A DNA stretch of 64,000 bases from Hemerocallis citrina (lineage: Eukaryota > Streptophyta > Magnoliopsida > Asparagales > Asphodelaceae): the NCBI GenBank assembly GCA_017893485.1, contig CM030368.1, forward strand, positions 174,812,004 to 174,876,003. The letters run 5' to 3'. The notes under the pieces were generated by a model. That model saw only the letters and a program-made list of their open reading frames with translations. It was not told the DNA's origin and ran no database searches. The position numbers and the translations under genes are program-made. Shown here in pieces: positions 11,438 to 22,615 of the stretch. Position 1 is the stretch's first letter, and the number at the start of each line of letters is the position of its first letter.

Positions 11438-13529
11438 ATGTCTCTTTCTCCTATCTCCGAGCCCTCCCCTTCTGCCGCCGAAGTCCCTTCTCCGAGTCGC
11501 CAAGATAAAGGCAAGAAGGTATTCGGTCGAGACAGTATAGTGGAGAATCCGAAGCGCATAGGGCCGTTCGGCAGGTATCCAGGGCCACTGACCGGGCTTC
11601 AGTGGGTTCGAGAGCTTCCTGAGGAGCATGCCGAGCGCATCATCCATGGGAGGGGGAGAGCCTTCGAGGAGAATGAGGCAAGGGTGACTTCCGAGGCCGA
11701 TGAGACAGTCTCTGTCCTCAGTCTGGAGGATTTGGCAGTGATCCAGAATTGCTTCCAAATTTCGGAGGAGTACGAACTAATGCTACCGGGTCCCGGGGTT
11801 AGGGAAAATTTGCCGATGCCAGTAAACATGTGTTTCTGGCCGGTCGATGCCTTCATCGCCGGTGCTCGGCTGCCTCTCCACCCGTTCGCGATCCAAGTGC
11901 TTAGGTGGTTTGGGGTCAGCCCCATTCAGCTGATGCCGAACGCGTGGAGAGTAATCAATGGGTTCGTACTCCACTGCCAAACGGCAGGGATTGAGCCGGA
12001 GCTGAGGGCACTTCGGACTATCTACCGGCTTCATCAGTAGAACCGGTCGGAGTTTCGGTACTACCTAGCTCCGAGGCATGGAGGTCGGCTCGTCGTCTGC
12101 CCCGACTCCATCAAGAACTGGTGAGATAAGTACCTTATAGTGCGGAGTGTAGAGGCGTGGCCCATACCCACCAGTTTCGTGGAGGAGGTGTCGAAGCGAG
12201 TGAAGGAGTCACCGGTGCTTCACCCTCAAGAAGAGGAGGCAGTGCAGACTCTTCTAGACAGGCAAAAGTACGATTGGAGAGAGCTGACTGAAGACATTCT
12301 CTTTAGGGGAGGGCTCAGCCGCGTAGATCTCAGTACGCGGCTCTTTCTACGTTCTCATTCATTTTTTTTTAACTTTGCTTATTCCAACCTGTGTTTTTAA
12401 CCAGCTCCTTATTTGATGCAGAGGCAATGGATTTCGACGCGGTGATGGCGCAGAGGGCCGCCCTCGGAAGTAAGGTGCCGAAGAAGCACAAGAGGGTCTC
12501 CACCAAGCTGCCTCCCGCGAAGGCTCCGAGGGTCGCAAGCGTAGTCGAAGGGGTGGAGGCTCCGACGGTGGTTACCTCGACCCCAGGAGTAGCCTCGGCA
12601 CCGACCGAGGTGGGCAACTTCCCGATCTCCTCAGCCCTCGGGATGGAGACGCCCCCGCTGACGGTGATGGCCGAGGAACTCCTCACAGAGGAGCACAAGA
12701 AGATCCACATTCCGGACTGGTAGGTTCGGAAGCATGATGGGTTCCTCGGGGACTCCCTGGCGAGTATGCAGGTGGTGAAGCACCTAGCGACGCCGAAGGA
12801 CCGGGCCGCCATGGACGCTGGCCAGGCAGGCGACGATACCATCGAGATTGCTCGCTCGGCGGTATCAGTGAGTGTCGGATTTTTGCTCTTGTTGGTTACT
12901 TTTGTATTTTGATTTTCTAACTCTTTGCATTTTTTGTTCTGTCGCAGATCCTTGTCCACTTCGGTCATCTTTCGGAAAAGATGACGGAGTTGGAGAAGGA
13001 GTTGAAGCAGGAGAACAACCGGGCTCGGGCCGAAAAGGCTCGAATGGGCACCGAGCTCGACAAGCTGAGGGTGGAGTTTGAGGGGAGGACGACGAGGCTC
13101 GAGCACCTCGAGGGGCTGGTCGCGAAGCTTGAGGGTGACCTTCTTCGGCAGAAGGAAGAGACGGCCAAGCAGCTGGTCGAGACGGAGGAGGCCAAGGCTG
13201 CTGCCATGAAGGAAGCCGAGGCGGCCACCATGGCGAAGGCACAAGGCTTCCTCGCCCAAAACATGGCCAAGGCCTATGCCAAAGCCCTCACTCAGGTGTC
13301 GGAGCGATACTCTGAGGTGGACTGCTCGGGGTGGAGGCTCTTCCCTCGCCACGTCGAAGGCTTCGACCCCGAGTCGGAGGAGGAGGACGGCAATGATGAA
13401 GAAGACCGGGAGGTCGAGGTCGTCGGCGAGGTACCGGTTACTGAGGTGACCCCGCTGGCGATTGTGGCCCCTTCGGGAGGATCTGTCCCTGCCCAATCTC
13501 GACGCCCCGGGAAAGATGTCGTCCCCTGA
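11438..13529 (+). pseudogene. TAT-2 antisense gene 1: Transposase_28-like protein, three exons
   Basis: Spliced exons 11438-12332, 12422-12867 and 12948-13529 give about 640 codons. The introns are phase 1 (GTACGC to GCAG) and phase 0 (GTGAGT to GCAG). Exon one, around residues 120-190, has AGARLPLHPFAIQVLRWFG and QLMPNAWRVINGF. These resemble the plant domain annotated as putative gypsy-type transposon (Transposase_28, PF04195). Exon two has MDFDAVMAQRAA, a lysine-rich patch and LLTEEHKKIHIP. Exon three is a long heptad coiled coil with an acidic tail. Three in-frame stops (12038, 12122, 12721) kill this copy. TAT-3 has the same gene with the same intron positions. Antisense ORFs in this position are known in Tat elements; their function is not established. 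The 434-residue minus-strand frame opposite it is a composition shadow. Confidence 0.8.
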
Positions 13530-13809
13530 TTTCTTCTCCTTTTTCTTCTCTTTTTCTTTTGTCCTTTGAGCTATCTTGTATTGCCTAATTGCGTACTGGC
13601 CACCGCACTTTTGTGATGAATGAAAGAAACTTTTGAGCTCGACCCCGTGTCTCTTTTGAATAACTTTTTTCAATGTTTGCTTGAAATTCGACTAAGTGTT
13701 TAGACAAAGAACTTTTGCCTTAGGTGCATGTAGCTTTTGTTCAGGGGCCGGATGAGGAGTAAACTTGTGACTATTTACTGAGCCCCGTTATTTGCTTTGA
13801 TCTTTTCAG

Positions 13810-14730
13810 CTTGCCGAGGTGACCCACTCAGCCGAACCTACTCGCTCTGGGGAGGAGTTTTGTTCTGAGGCCAGCTTGGGGGCGACGAGGCTGTGTTTGG
13901 CCAGGTGCCGAGAGCGCCTTTATGAAGTCGAGTTGGGGTTGCGCAGGGCTGAGAGCGAGCAGAACCACTTGCAAGTGATCTTGAGCCGACGGGACATCGA
14001 GATTCGGCAACTAGAGGGTCGGCTCGCTGAGATTCCTCCCGTAAACGAGGAGGATGGCTCGTCGACAGCCTTCACTAATGGGCTAAGGTTGAAGTGTCTC
14101 CAACTCTCTCTGTCGAAGATGACAGCGGAGAGGGACGATATGCTCACCGAAGTTCACCACTTGTAGATTGTGGAGGCTGAACTTCTTGCGGAGGAAGAGG
14201 AGCTGACCAAGGCAGTGGGCAGGCTGATGACCAAACGTGACGAGTTGATGGCGGAGGTCGACGCATTGAAAAGAGGCACAGTGGACAGGGGCATCGAAGT
14301 CACCCACCTCCGTCGGATTATCTCTAGTCGCCCTAGCATTCCGAGCTCCGCCGTACCTCCTCGCTTCGAGGTAGACGTAGGAGATGACTCTCTGAAACAA
14401 AGGATCGCTGAGCTGGAGGTTGAAGTGGCTCGCCTAAAGCCGCGCTCGGGGCCAATTAATGTCAGGAGCACTTCCCGCACTCGAGAGGAAGGCGAGCGAG
14501 GCATTTCATTTTATGAGCTCGCGACATGTTCGCCCATAGGCCGACCAAGTCTGGGTGATGCCCAGAGCGGCGTGGCAATTTCATCGAGCGGGGCATCTAT
14601 CGGTGCATCTGTTAGGAGCAGCGCCGAAGACACGTCCCAATTTGCTGGCTTAGGGACGAGCACCGGGGTCAAGCATCGCCGCCCTCGAGTGTCTTTGAAG
14701 CGAAACATCCCTGCGTCAAGGAAACGTTGA
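13810..14730 (+). pseudogene. TAT-2 antisense ORF 2: coiled-coil protein beginning at a splice acceptor
   Basis: A TTTTCAG acceptor at 13803-13809 opens a frame that runs LAEVTHSAEP and onward to the TGA at 14728-14730, with one TAG at 14164-14166. The protein has a first coiled-coil block (RLYEVELGLRRAESEQNHL) and a conserved GLRLKCLQL phrase. A second coiled coil follows (AEEEELTKAVGRLMTKRDEL). The C-terminus is serine-rich and basic. TAT-3 has a homologue at 44373-45460, also just after a TTTTTTCAG. The segment lies 280 bases after the stop of antisense gene 1, past a shared 3' non-coding block. It may be an alternative last exon of that gene or a second gene. No known domain is recognised. 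Confidence 0.65.
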
Positions 14731-14972
14731 AGATTTTTTGTTTTCCAAGTTTTGCACTTCGTCTAAGTGTAACGAGTCGGCATTGTAGTTTTTGCTTTTG
14801 GAAGTCTTGTAGCTTAGTTGTAAAGAAGATGCCGCTTTGTATTGTCTGCCCACACTTAATCGAAATGATGTTCGTTTTTTTTTGGACTTTCATTGTAGCA
14901 GCCTTGTGTTATTGTATTACTTGTAATTATCTTTTGCGTGCCGAGATCCAGAGCTAGATTTTTGCTCGTTTG

Positions 14973-15150
14973 GTCGTTGGTGCCAAGAGTGTTCGGCAAA
15001 GTGTGCCGAGGTCCTAGAGCAAGGTTTTTGCTTATTTGGGCGTCAGTGCCAAGAGCGCTCGACTAGGCATGCCGAGGTCCAGAGCAAGGTTTTTGCTTGT
15101 TTGGGCGTCGGTGCCAAGAGCGCTCGACTAGGCGTGCCGAGCACTGCTTC
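14973..15150. repeat. TAT-2 second copy of the GTCGGTGCCAAGAGCGCTCG motif array
   Basis: Three units start near 14973, 15040 and 15105. Each has a GTCGGTGCCAAGAGCGCTCG-like block, TGCCGAGGTCC and AGAGCAAGGTTTTTGCTT. This places the same motif family on both sides of the antisense genes. Confidence 0.75.
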
Positions 15151-15648
15151 GAACCTCTTGGCTCGTGAATTTGTGAGAGTGAGTTTCTTGCAGTGGAGAG
15201 CTGCCTTTTGGAGGATTACTTCAACTTTAAACGAACCATAAGAACCAGAGGTTAGCTCCTCAGAGTCCTGGGCATTGGTCGACAATATAAGAGATTGTAG
15301 AGGTGATTTCATAGTCCAGTATTTGATCAAGGACTAGGTCTGTCGTGGACCTTCGACTTTGCCTTGTGAAAAAAAAACTGAGGACTGTCCAGGCTGGGAA
15401 TTCACCGAAGCCTCTAACAAGTTCATGATTGAAGCTGATATCTTCTCTTGAGGAAACACGAAGAATATAGCAAATTCATATCAATGACCTTCCAACAGCG
15501 AGGATCAAGAGATGCAGTGTACCAAGACTAGCATACGAATGGTAGACCTAGCATCAGCTTCTCCCATGTTTATTATAGTTGTAGAGACTTCGCTCTTCTC
15601 CCACGTCTAGTCTAGTTGTAGGAATTTTGCGGGCGGCGGCGAAGCGAG

Positions 15649-16112
15649 GGTATATTTCAACGGTTGTGGGAGCAATTCCGAATGGCGAACTACTTCTAGC
15701 TCGCTTAAGAGCGAGCTTGCGAAGCGGAGTCGAGCCAAGTGTTGGACTCCGAACTCGTCATTTAGGTATGTTTCAACGGTTGTGGGAGCAATTCCGAATG
15801 ACGAACCACTTCTAGCTTGCTTAAGAGCGAGCTTGCGAAGCGGAGTCGTGCCAAGTGTTGGACTCCGAACTCGTCGTTTGGGTATGTTTCAACGGTTGTG
15901 GGAGCAATTCCGAATGGCGAACCACTTCTAGCTCGCTTAAGAGCGAGCTTGCAAAGCGGAGTCGATCCAAGTGTTGGACTCCGAACTCGTCGTTTGGGTA
16001 TGTTTCAACGGTTGTGGGAGCAATTCCGAATGGCGAACCACGTCTAGCTCGCTTAAGAGCGAGCTTGCGAAGCGGAGTCGAGCCAAGTGTTGGACTCCGA
16101 ACTGGTTGTTAG
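15649..16112. repeat. TAT-2 116-bp tandem repeat, four copies
   Basis: GGTATGTTTCAACGGTTGTG starts at 15649 (one base different), 15765, 15881 and 15997, exactly 116 bp apart. Units are nearly identical and include CAATTCCGAATGGCGAA and CAAGTGTTGGACTCCGAACT. Short in-frame ORFs here are a product of the repeat. Confidence 0.95.
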
Positions 16113-16310
16113 AGTATAAAGAAGGTAAGAACAGAGAGATACAAGCAATTCACAAGTAAGATATGAAGAAAAATGTTCTTTATTAAAAACTAATAGTCGG
16201 CTGCTTCTAAGTTGCGAGCCGTTATTACATTGGAGAAATAAAGAAGCAAAAGTAAAATACAAGTGAAGGGAAAGGAACGGTTCGACATCTGAAGGTACTC
16301 AGAGAGGCGT

Positions 16311-17480
16311 TCATGCACTCTCTTGGTACTTCAAGAGATGGTCGGCATTCCAAGTCCTGGGAATCTCTCTTCCTTCAAGGTCTTCTAGGCGGTATGTCCT
16401 GAGCCGAACCACTTTGGTGATCTTGTAGGGTCCTTCCCAATTTGGGGCTAGCTTGTTCTTCTGACTGGGGAATGAGATAGCTAACTTTCTGAGGACCAAG
16501 TCCCCTTCTTTGAGGTCGGTGGGACGGACCCTCTTGTTGTAGGCCAGCTCGATCCTCCTTTGGTAGCTTTGTTGGCAAATCGAGGCTATTTCACGGAGCT
16601 CATCAATCAAATCCAAATTCGCCCTAGCATTCTGCTCTTCTTCATAGGCAATGAGGTGAGGAGAGGGTACACCAACTTCCAAGGGGATCACAGCTTCAGA
16701 CCCATAGGTGAGATTAAATGGCGACTCTCCTGTACGGGTTCGTTTCGTAGTGCGGTAATTCCACAGTACGTTAGGGAGCTGATCAACCCATAAGCCTTTA
16801 GCGGACTTATCCAGCCTCTTCTTAATACCGGAGAGGATTTGTCGGTTGGAATTTTCTACTTGACCATTTGACTGTGGGTGGGAGATGGAGGAGAAGCGTT
16901 GTTGGATGGCGAGGTCTTCACATAGAGCTCGGAATGCGGCCCTGTAAATTGTGTTCCATTGTCTGTTATAAGGACTCAAGGGACACCGAACCTGCAGATG
17001 ATGCTCTTCCAGAAGAATTGTAGTACTTTGTTCTCGGTGATTGTAGCCAAGGGCTCGGCCTCTATCCACTTTGAAAAGTAGTCGATTGTCACGACTAAGA
17101 ATTTGAGCTGGCCGGGAGCTGGGGGAAACGGCCCCAGTAAATCCATTCCCCACATTGCAAAAGGGATCGGACTTGATAGGGAGGTGAGCTGAGCTTGGGG
17201 TAGGCGATGAATGTTGGAATACTTTTGACAAGAGCTGCAATGCCGAACGTGTCATTCGGCGTCTTGGAGGAGGGTAGGCCAGATTTATCCATAATTCAAC
17301 ACCTTCCGGGCGAGTGATCTGGACCTTGAATGTGCTCTGCCTATGCCTTCATGAAGCTCTTGTAAGGCATATATGGCTTGTTCCGGGGAAAGGCACCTTA
17401 AGTAGGGTCTGTCATCTATTTGAGTGAAGGAGCGTTTGTACAGGACCCCCTCAACAAGGGTGTACCGCTCCGCTCTGGTT
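16311..17480 (-). pseudogene. TAT-2 integrase
   Basis: Integrase inserts the cDNA into the host genome. The open stretch 16311-17255 covers the end of the catalytic core and the C-terminal domain. It has ISHPQSNGQVENSNRQIL with the third catalytic acid, LWNYRTTKRTRTGESPF and YGSEAVIPLEV. The C-terminal NWEGPYKI and TWNADHLLKY phrases follow. The zinc-binding N-terminal part and the first two aspartates lie to the right in shifted frames, where AQILSRDNRLLFKVDRG is a frameshifted version of the region giving LKFLVVAIDYFSKWIEAE in TAT-3. It is inactive as written. It lies downstream of the RNase H domains, the usual Ty3/gypsy order. Confidence 0.88.
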
Positions 17481-17485
17481 TTGAC

Positions 17486-18460
17486 TCAACGAGCTCCTTT
17501 TGGGTCTTCGGGGAGGAGCCCATCCCTTAGGAATTCTATCAGCGGTTTCATCCAATTATCCTGAAGTTGAACAGGCAGTGACTCCATCGAGTCGGAAGTT
17601 TTTTCTTCTATGCTCGGCCTCAGGAGTACCTCAATCAGGACTGTCTGCTCGAGACCATGGAAGGAAGAAGAGGCTAACTTGGAGAGGGCATCTGCTTGGG
17701 AATTTTCCACTCTGGAGATTCGTTAAATAAGTGCCTCTTCGAATAGAGCCATGAGACTTTGGACCTTGGCTAGATACTTAGCCATTCGGTCATCTCGTGC
17801 TTCGCACTCGCCCAAGACTTAATTTACGACCAGTTGAGAGTCACTAAATATCCGTAGACATTGTGCCCCTGCTTTGCGGGCCATTCCGAGACCGGCTATA
17901 AGGGCTTCATACTCCGCTTCATTGTTGGAGGCCTTGAAGTTGATGCGAAGGGAGTATTGGAGAACGAAGTCATCTAGGCCTGCCAGAATGACCCCGGCTG
18001 CGCTCCCTTCGGTGCAAGAGGATCCATCTACATATACCGTCCAAATAGGAGGTCTGTTTGCCGCTTGACTGACCTCGGAAATGGTGCTTTCAACTATGAA
18101 TTCAGCTAAGGCCTGAGCTTTGATTGCGTTCCGAGGCTGGTATGATATATCATGCTGGCTCAGCTCGATTGACCACTTCATGAGACGGCCAGAGGTCTCC
18201 GGCTTGTGAAGGACTTGCTTCAGCGGTTGGTCGGTAAGAACGACCACCGAGTGGGACTGGAAATATGGGCGAAGCTTCCTAGCTGCCATAACCAATGTGT
18301 ATGCCATCTTCTTTAGCCTTGGATAACGAAGGTCGGCATCCCGAAGTACCTTTCTTACGTAATAGATGGGCTTCTGAGCCTTGTCTTCTTCCCTCACCAA
18401 GACAGCACTGAGGGTTTGTTCGGAGGCAGCTAAGTAGAGGTAGAGTGTTTCCCCGATCAT
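17486..18460 (-). pseudogene. TAT-2 RNase H and second, archaeal-type RNase H
   Basis: The first RNase H part is visible as LYLYLAASEQTLSAVLVREE and IYYVRKVLRDAELRYP-like sequence, ending VLHKPETSGRLMKWSIEL. A linker follows. The second RNase H starts IWTVYVDGSSCTEGSAAGVI, continues NNEAEYEALIAGLGMA and reaches FSDSQLVVN. These hold the D, E and D positions of the extra RNase H known from the Tat lineage. The frame closes at the stop at 17819-17821 (TTA on the plus strand). The remainder (ADALSKLASSS) is at 17486-17710 in another frame. Confidence 0.85.
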
Positions 18461-18486
18461 AGGCTTGCTAAGGAGAGGGGGGTTGA

Positions 18487-19340
18487 CTAGATAGGCTTTA
18501 AGCTAATCGAACGACTCCTGCTGTTGTTGACCCCATTCGAAGCCCTTAGCCCCCTGAGAAGGGAAGACACTTCTCCCCTGACTTGGAGAGGAAGCGCCCT
18601 ATAGCTGCGAGGCGCCCGGTTAGCTTCTGAACCTCTTTCACATTTTTGGGAGGAGCTATGTCCAGTATGGCTTTGATCTTCTCGGGGTTGGCTTCGAATC
18701 CTCTTTGGCTGACCATGAAGCCTAGGAATTTTCCCGACGAGACTCCGAATGCACACTTGTTCGGATTGAGCCTCATATCATGCTTTCTTAATACATCGAA
18801 CGCCTCTTGCAGATCGGTGCTGTGGATGCTCTTGACGAGCATGTCATCAACATATACTTCCATATTTCGGCCGATCTGTTATTGAAAGACCTTGTTGACG
18901 AGGCATTGATAGGTCGCACCGGCATTCTTCAGCCCTTGATCGATAGAAGGATGTCTTCGGGATATCCGGGAGAAACATGCGGATCTAATTATACCCGGAA
19001 AAGGCATCCATGAAGCTAAGGAGTTCATGGCCCGAGATTGCGTTGATCAAGGTGTCGATGCTAGGGAGAGGAATGGATCCTTAGGGCATGCTTTGTTTAG
19101 GTCGGTGAAGTCGATGCAGATTCTCCAGCTTCCATTGGACTTCTTTACCATGACCGCATTGGAGAGCCATTCAGGGTAATTTATCTCTTGTGTGAACCGA
19201 GCCTTAAGAAGCTTATCCACCTCTTCTTTAATGGCTTGTTGGCGCTCGGGAGCAAATTTGCGCCTCTTCTGTTGGACCGGTTTGGTCCCTGGTGCAACGC
19301 TCAAGTGGTGGACGAGGAGCTCTTCGGAGATTCCTGGCAT
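18487..19340 (-). pseudogene. TAT-2 reverse transcriptase
   Basis: The N-terminal part (19047-19340) reads [15 protein letters not shown], then [19 protein letters not shown] and [14 protein letters not shown]. The catalytic part, in the same frame after stops, reads [12 protein letters not shown] at 18863 and on to [14 protein letters not shown] thumb sequence and [12 protein letters not shown]. The YVDD active site is intact. A stop follows KDPF. The AYNQIR region is disrupted, and a frameshift near 18550 moves into the RNase H. Confidence 0.88.
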
Positions 19341-19524
19341 GTCGGCGGCCGACCATGCAAAGAGGTCGCGGTTCTTTCTAATGCATTAAACTATGTCTGA
19401 GCATAGGGCAGATGGGAGGGTCTTGCTGATAAAGAACTTGCGGTTCGGATCTTGCTCAGAGAAGAGCACTTCCTCCAATTCATCCACCGGCTCGGATGTT
19501 GGTCAGACACCGTCTTGGGGGATT

Positions 19525-20178
19525 TCAAGAGTTTCGAGGGAGAGGACTGGACCCCCAGTAGGTCATGTAGCATTTGCGGGCCATTTCCTGACTGCCTCTT
19601 ACTTCCCCTACTCCTGCCCGGGTGGGGAACTTCATCTTGAGGTGATAAGCGGATGGGATGGCTTCGAGAGCAGCTAGGCCGGGTCGGCCTAGGATCACAT
19701 TATAAGCAGCGGGGACGTCGATGACCATGAAGTCCATCGGCTCCGTTCAGGTAGTAGGAGTTTTGCCAGCGGTTACGTCGAGGGTGATCACCCCTTCAAT
19801 AGTCACTGGCACTCCCGTGAACCCATGGAGTGTGTAGCCGGCGGGCTTAAGTCTGTCCCGGGATAGTTTAAGCCCTTTGAAAGTAGCGAGGAAGTGGATG
19901 TTAACAGAGCTGCCATTGTCCACCAGGATCCTCTCCACTTTAAAATTCGCCATATGGAGGTTGATGACTAGTGCATCACAATGGGGGGTTCGGACACCCT
20001 CAAGGTCTTCATCTAAAAAAGTGACCGGTACTCCGAGGCCTTTGGGAGGGGGCATGCCATGTACCGAGTTGACTTCCTTTATGAAAGCCTTTCGAGAGGA
20101 GTTGGAGGTGCCTCCCATGGGGCCTCCATGGATGAGATGCAGGATGCATTCCTCTTCGAACTCGGGAGTTTCATCGCG
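19525..20178 (-). pseudogene. TAT-2 aspartic protease
   Basis: This region is continuous in frame with gag. It contains MGGTSNSSRKAFIKEVNSV, GVPVTFLDEDLEGVRTPHCD and the active-site stretch ILVDNGSSVNI, a D-N-G variant of the retroviral D-S/T-G. After one nonsense codon (TGA at 19744-19746 on the minus strand) it continues MDFMVIDVPAAYNVILGRP. The downstream YNVILGRP is the usual second half of the fold. The protease would release gag and pol proteins. The same DNG variant occurs in TAT-3, so it is a family feature rather than a lesion. Confidence 0.85.
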
Positions 20179-21973
20179 TCATTCAGGACGCTTGTTAGCC
20201 CCCCGAGGGGGAGGAGGAAGATCGGCTCGGTCATTTCTCACAAATTTGGCTAGCTGCCCCCTCTGGATGAGGGCCTCAATCTCATTCTTCAAGGCCCGAC
20301 AATTATTGGTGTCGTGGCCATGGTCCCGGTGATAGCGGCACCACTTCTCTTTGTCCCTCTTCTTGCCAGGGGTGTTCATCTTTGGGGCAGGAGGTATCAC
20401 CCCTTCCTTCTCAACTTCCATGAGAATAGTGGAAATTTTGGCGTTAAGAGGAGTGAACTTTTCAAATCTGGGGGGAGGGTGGCGCTGACCGCCATTGTCC
20501 TTCTGGAGCTTCTTGGCTCCCTCTTCTTCACCTGCCATTCTTTTGGTTCCGGAGGAAGGCCCCTCAAAGGTGGGGCGATGCTCAGCTTCTTCAGCCCGGA
20601 TATACTTCTCGCTTCGGAGAAGGAGGTCAGAGAAGTTCTGCGGGGGCTTCTTAGCGAGGGAGGACCGAAGGCTGGATTTAAGGACATTTGATTGGAATGC
20701 TGCTGCAGCGACCGACTGGTCGAGGGAAGCGATGGACCTGGCTTCCGCGGTGAACCTTTTCACATAGTCTCTTAGCTTCTCACCCTTCTTTTGGTTGAGG
20801 TAGAGTAGCGAAATGCTGGTCTTCTCAGTTCGGCGGCTACTCACAAAGTGGGTGATGAAGAGGGTCTCGAATTGCTCGAAGGAAAATATTAAGGATGGGG
20901 CAAGGTGAGAGTACCATTTTCGGGCCGGACCCTTGAGAGTAGCGGGGAAGGTCTTGCACAGCAGAGCATCGGAAGCTTGGTGGATTAGCATGAGGGTCTT
21001 AAAGCTTTCGATGTGATCGACGGGGTCAAACTCCCCGGAATAAGTCTAGAATTGGGGAGGCTTGAAGCCTATTGGAACGGGCGCCTCCATGATGGTTCGA
21101 GAGAAAGGAGGTCAGCTTGGGCGGAGGGTCCTTCCTCTAAGCTTTTCTTCTCTGTCTAGCTGACCCAAGCGCCTCTCCATTTCGTGGAGACGACGGTAGA
21201 CAGTGTTATCCCTTCGATGGTAATCAAACGAGCCTCTGGACTCGTCTTCGTACGAGGGAGAGCGGGGGCTACGATGACGGTAGCTCCGAGAGTGACGAGG
21301 ACTAGGGATGTGCTGGGGGTTACTAGGAGCTGGGGGAGGAGTTAGGGACCGTCGGCGAGGACTTTGGACCGGAGGAGGAGTGGGGACCCTCCGAGCATCG
21401 TTGTTGTTGGGTCGGAGATGGAGGGCTTGCAAGATGGTTGCCTGGAATTGCTGGATTTCGGCACGGGTGATAAGAGCATTATCATCCCTCGGTGAGCGAG
21501 GCCTTCTTCTATAGTGCTCAAGGGACTCTCTCCGTCTTCGGTGAGGGGGAGACCTCCTATGTTCTCGGCGATGAGGAGATCGCTCATTTGGACGTTGTTG
21601 GTGGGAGACTCCCTCTCGGGCCCGCCTTTCATCCAAATGGTGGCGAAGATCCTCTTCTTTATGCCGATTGTTAAGGGTGTTGCGGAGGTCATCGGAGGCC
21701 CGGGGATTGTGAGATGCCATGGAGTCGGTAGAGGGGTTGTGCACGGAGATGTGATCATGTCGGAGAGGTTATTTCGGAGGATTGGGACGGGAGCTCCCCG
21801 CACCGGCATTCTGTGGCCCGGTCTGACCCTGAGGGGGTTGGAGGTTCTGATAAGGAGGTTGGTCCTGCTATGGGGCCTGATCAGGTTGAGGAGGAGGACC
21901 CACTGGCTGGACGGTTTGGAGGGGGAGTAAGTCCACGGTTGGACCCTCTGGACCTCAGCTTTCGGGGAGGCAT
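20179..21973 (-). pseudogene. TAT-2 gag
   Basis: The ATG at 21973 follows the primer site by about 50 bases and gives MPPRKLRSRGSN, matching the TAT-3 start MPPKRKSANSN. The first 80 residues are broken by frameshifts. From 21744 one frame runs to 20179 and on into protease. It comprises an arginine/serine-rich N-terminal region, then a Retrotrans_gag core (GPARKWYSHL, KGEKLRDYVKRFTAEARS), then the zinc-knuckle-like WCRYHRDHGHDTNNCRALK. In-frame stops lie near 21112 and 21047. Gag packages the RNA into virus-like particles in the cytoplasm. The protein is closely similar to the gag of TAT-1 and TAT-3. Confidence 0.88.
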
Positions 21974-22023
21974 GGCAGAAGATGATCTTAACCAAGGGAA
22001 GAGGAAGGAGTGCTATTCGTGGG

Positions 22024-22044
22024 TTCCCACAGACGGTGCCACTC
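22024..22044 (-). promoter_or_regulatory. TAT-2 primer binding site
   Basis: On the minus strand, immediately after the LTR end AACA and a GAG spacer, the sequence reads TGGCACCGTCTGTGGGAA. A leading TGG complements the CCA tail of a tRNA. TAT-3 has TGGCGCCGTCTCTGGGAA and TAT-1 TTGCACCGTCTGTGGGAA at the same place. The tRNA species is not assigned. Confidence 0.75.
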
Positions 22045-22610
22045 TGTTACCACTGAATCTGGTGTGGGGGCAAACAGATAGTATTTGTGGATTTTTAGGG
22101 AAACTGAATAATCAAAACCTTAACCTTTTCCGCCGTAGTTTGACCGTTGACTCCCGCTGTTCACCTGCAAAAAGTGCGATACACCGGGGTTGATCCCGGC
22201 GACGCACCCTCCGACGCTCAAGTCAGTAATCAGAGAAGATTATGAAAGAGCGTAAATTGGCAAAAGATTGATTACCTATTAATGGTGGAGGATGGGGGGT
22301 ATTTATAGCCGCCTTTGGGATCGGTTTAGGAATGAAATCCCTAATTCCCAGTGAAAGGATGGAGCGAATCAGGACCGTTGATTGAATACAATCCGAAACC
22401 CTAATTCTATCCAGCTGAACAGGGTTTCTTGCGGGTTGGGACCCGCACCCAGTTGAGATCGATCCGTTGGAGGGTTATTGGGCTTTTTGAGAAAAGACCC
22501 AGAACCCGTTTTAGACCCGCTTGTAGGTGAAATTACCATTTTACCCCCAAGCTTTAAGATTCATGCCCGATTTGGATGGTTCCGATTTAACCCTATTTTT
22601 AGCCATATCA
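22045..22610 (-). repeat. TAT-2 5' LTR
   Basis: A 566-bp LTR, the same length as the 3' copy, with about 29 by-eye differences. A minus-strand TATA box (TATAAATA) lies at 22300-22307. The ACCTG duplication follows at 22611-22615. Confidence 0.93.
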
Positions 22611-22615
22611 ACCTG

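Larger units (their letters stand above)
9518..22610 (-). mobile_element. TAT-2: full-length Tat-like Ty3/gypsy retrotransposon with antisense genes
   Basis: Two 566-bp LTRs (9518-10083 and 22045-22610) are flanked by ACCTG at 9513-9517 and 22611-22615. Minus-strand order: 5' LTR, primer site, gag, protease, reverse transcriptase, RNase H, second RNase H, integrase, 116-bp tandem repeats, 3' LTR. On the plus strand, between the repeats and the 3' LTR, lie two antisense ORFs. Gag and pol contain several stops and frameshifts. I count about 29 substitutions between the LTRs, near 5 percent. The dual RNase H and antisense ORF place it in the Tat lineage. Length is 13.1 kb. Confidence 0.93.

Noticed and set aside
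12369..13673. 434-codon minus-strand open frame
   Set aside because: It lies exactly opposite exons two and three of the antisense gene and crosses their introns. Its residues follow the GC-rich codon pattern of the other strand, and TAT-3 has no equivalent frame.
15627..16159. Short repeated ORFs that could suggest a CRISPR-like array or a repeat protein
   Set aside because: The 116-bp units are contiguous without variable spacers, and the peptides arise from frame rotation of the repeat. It is a retrotransposon 3' tandem repeat.
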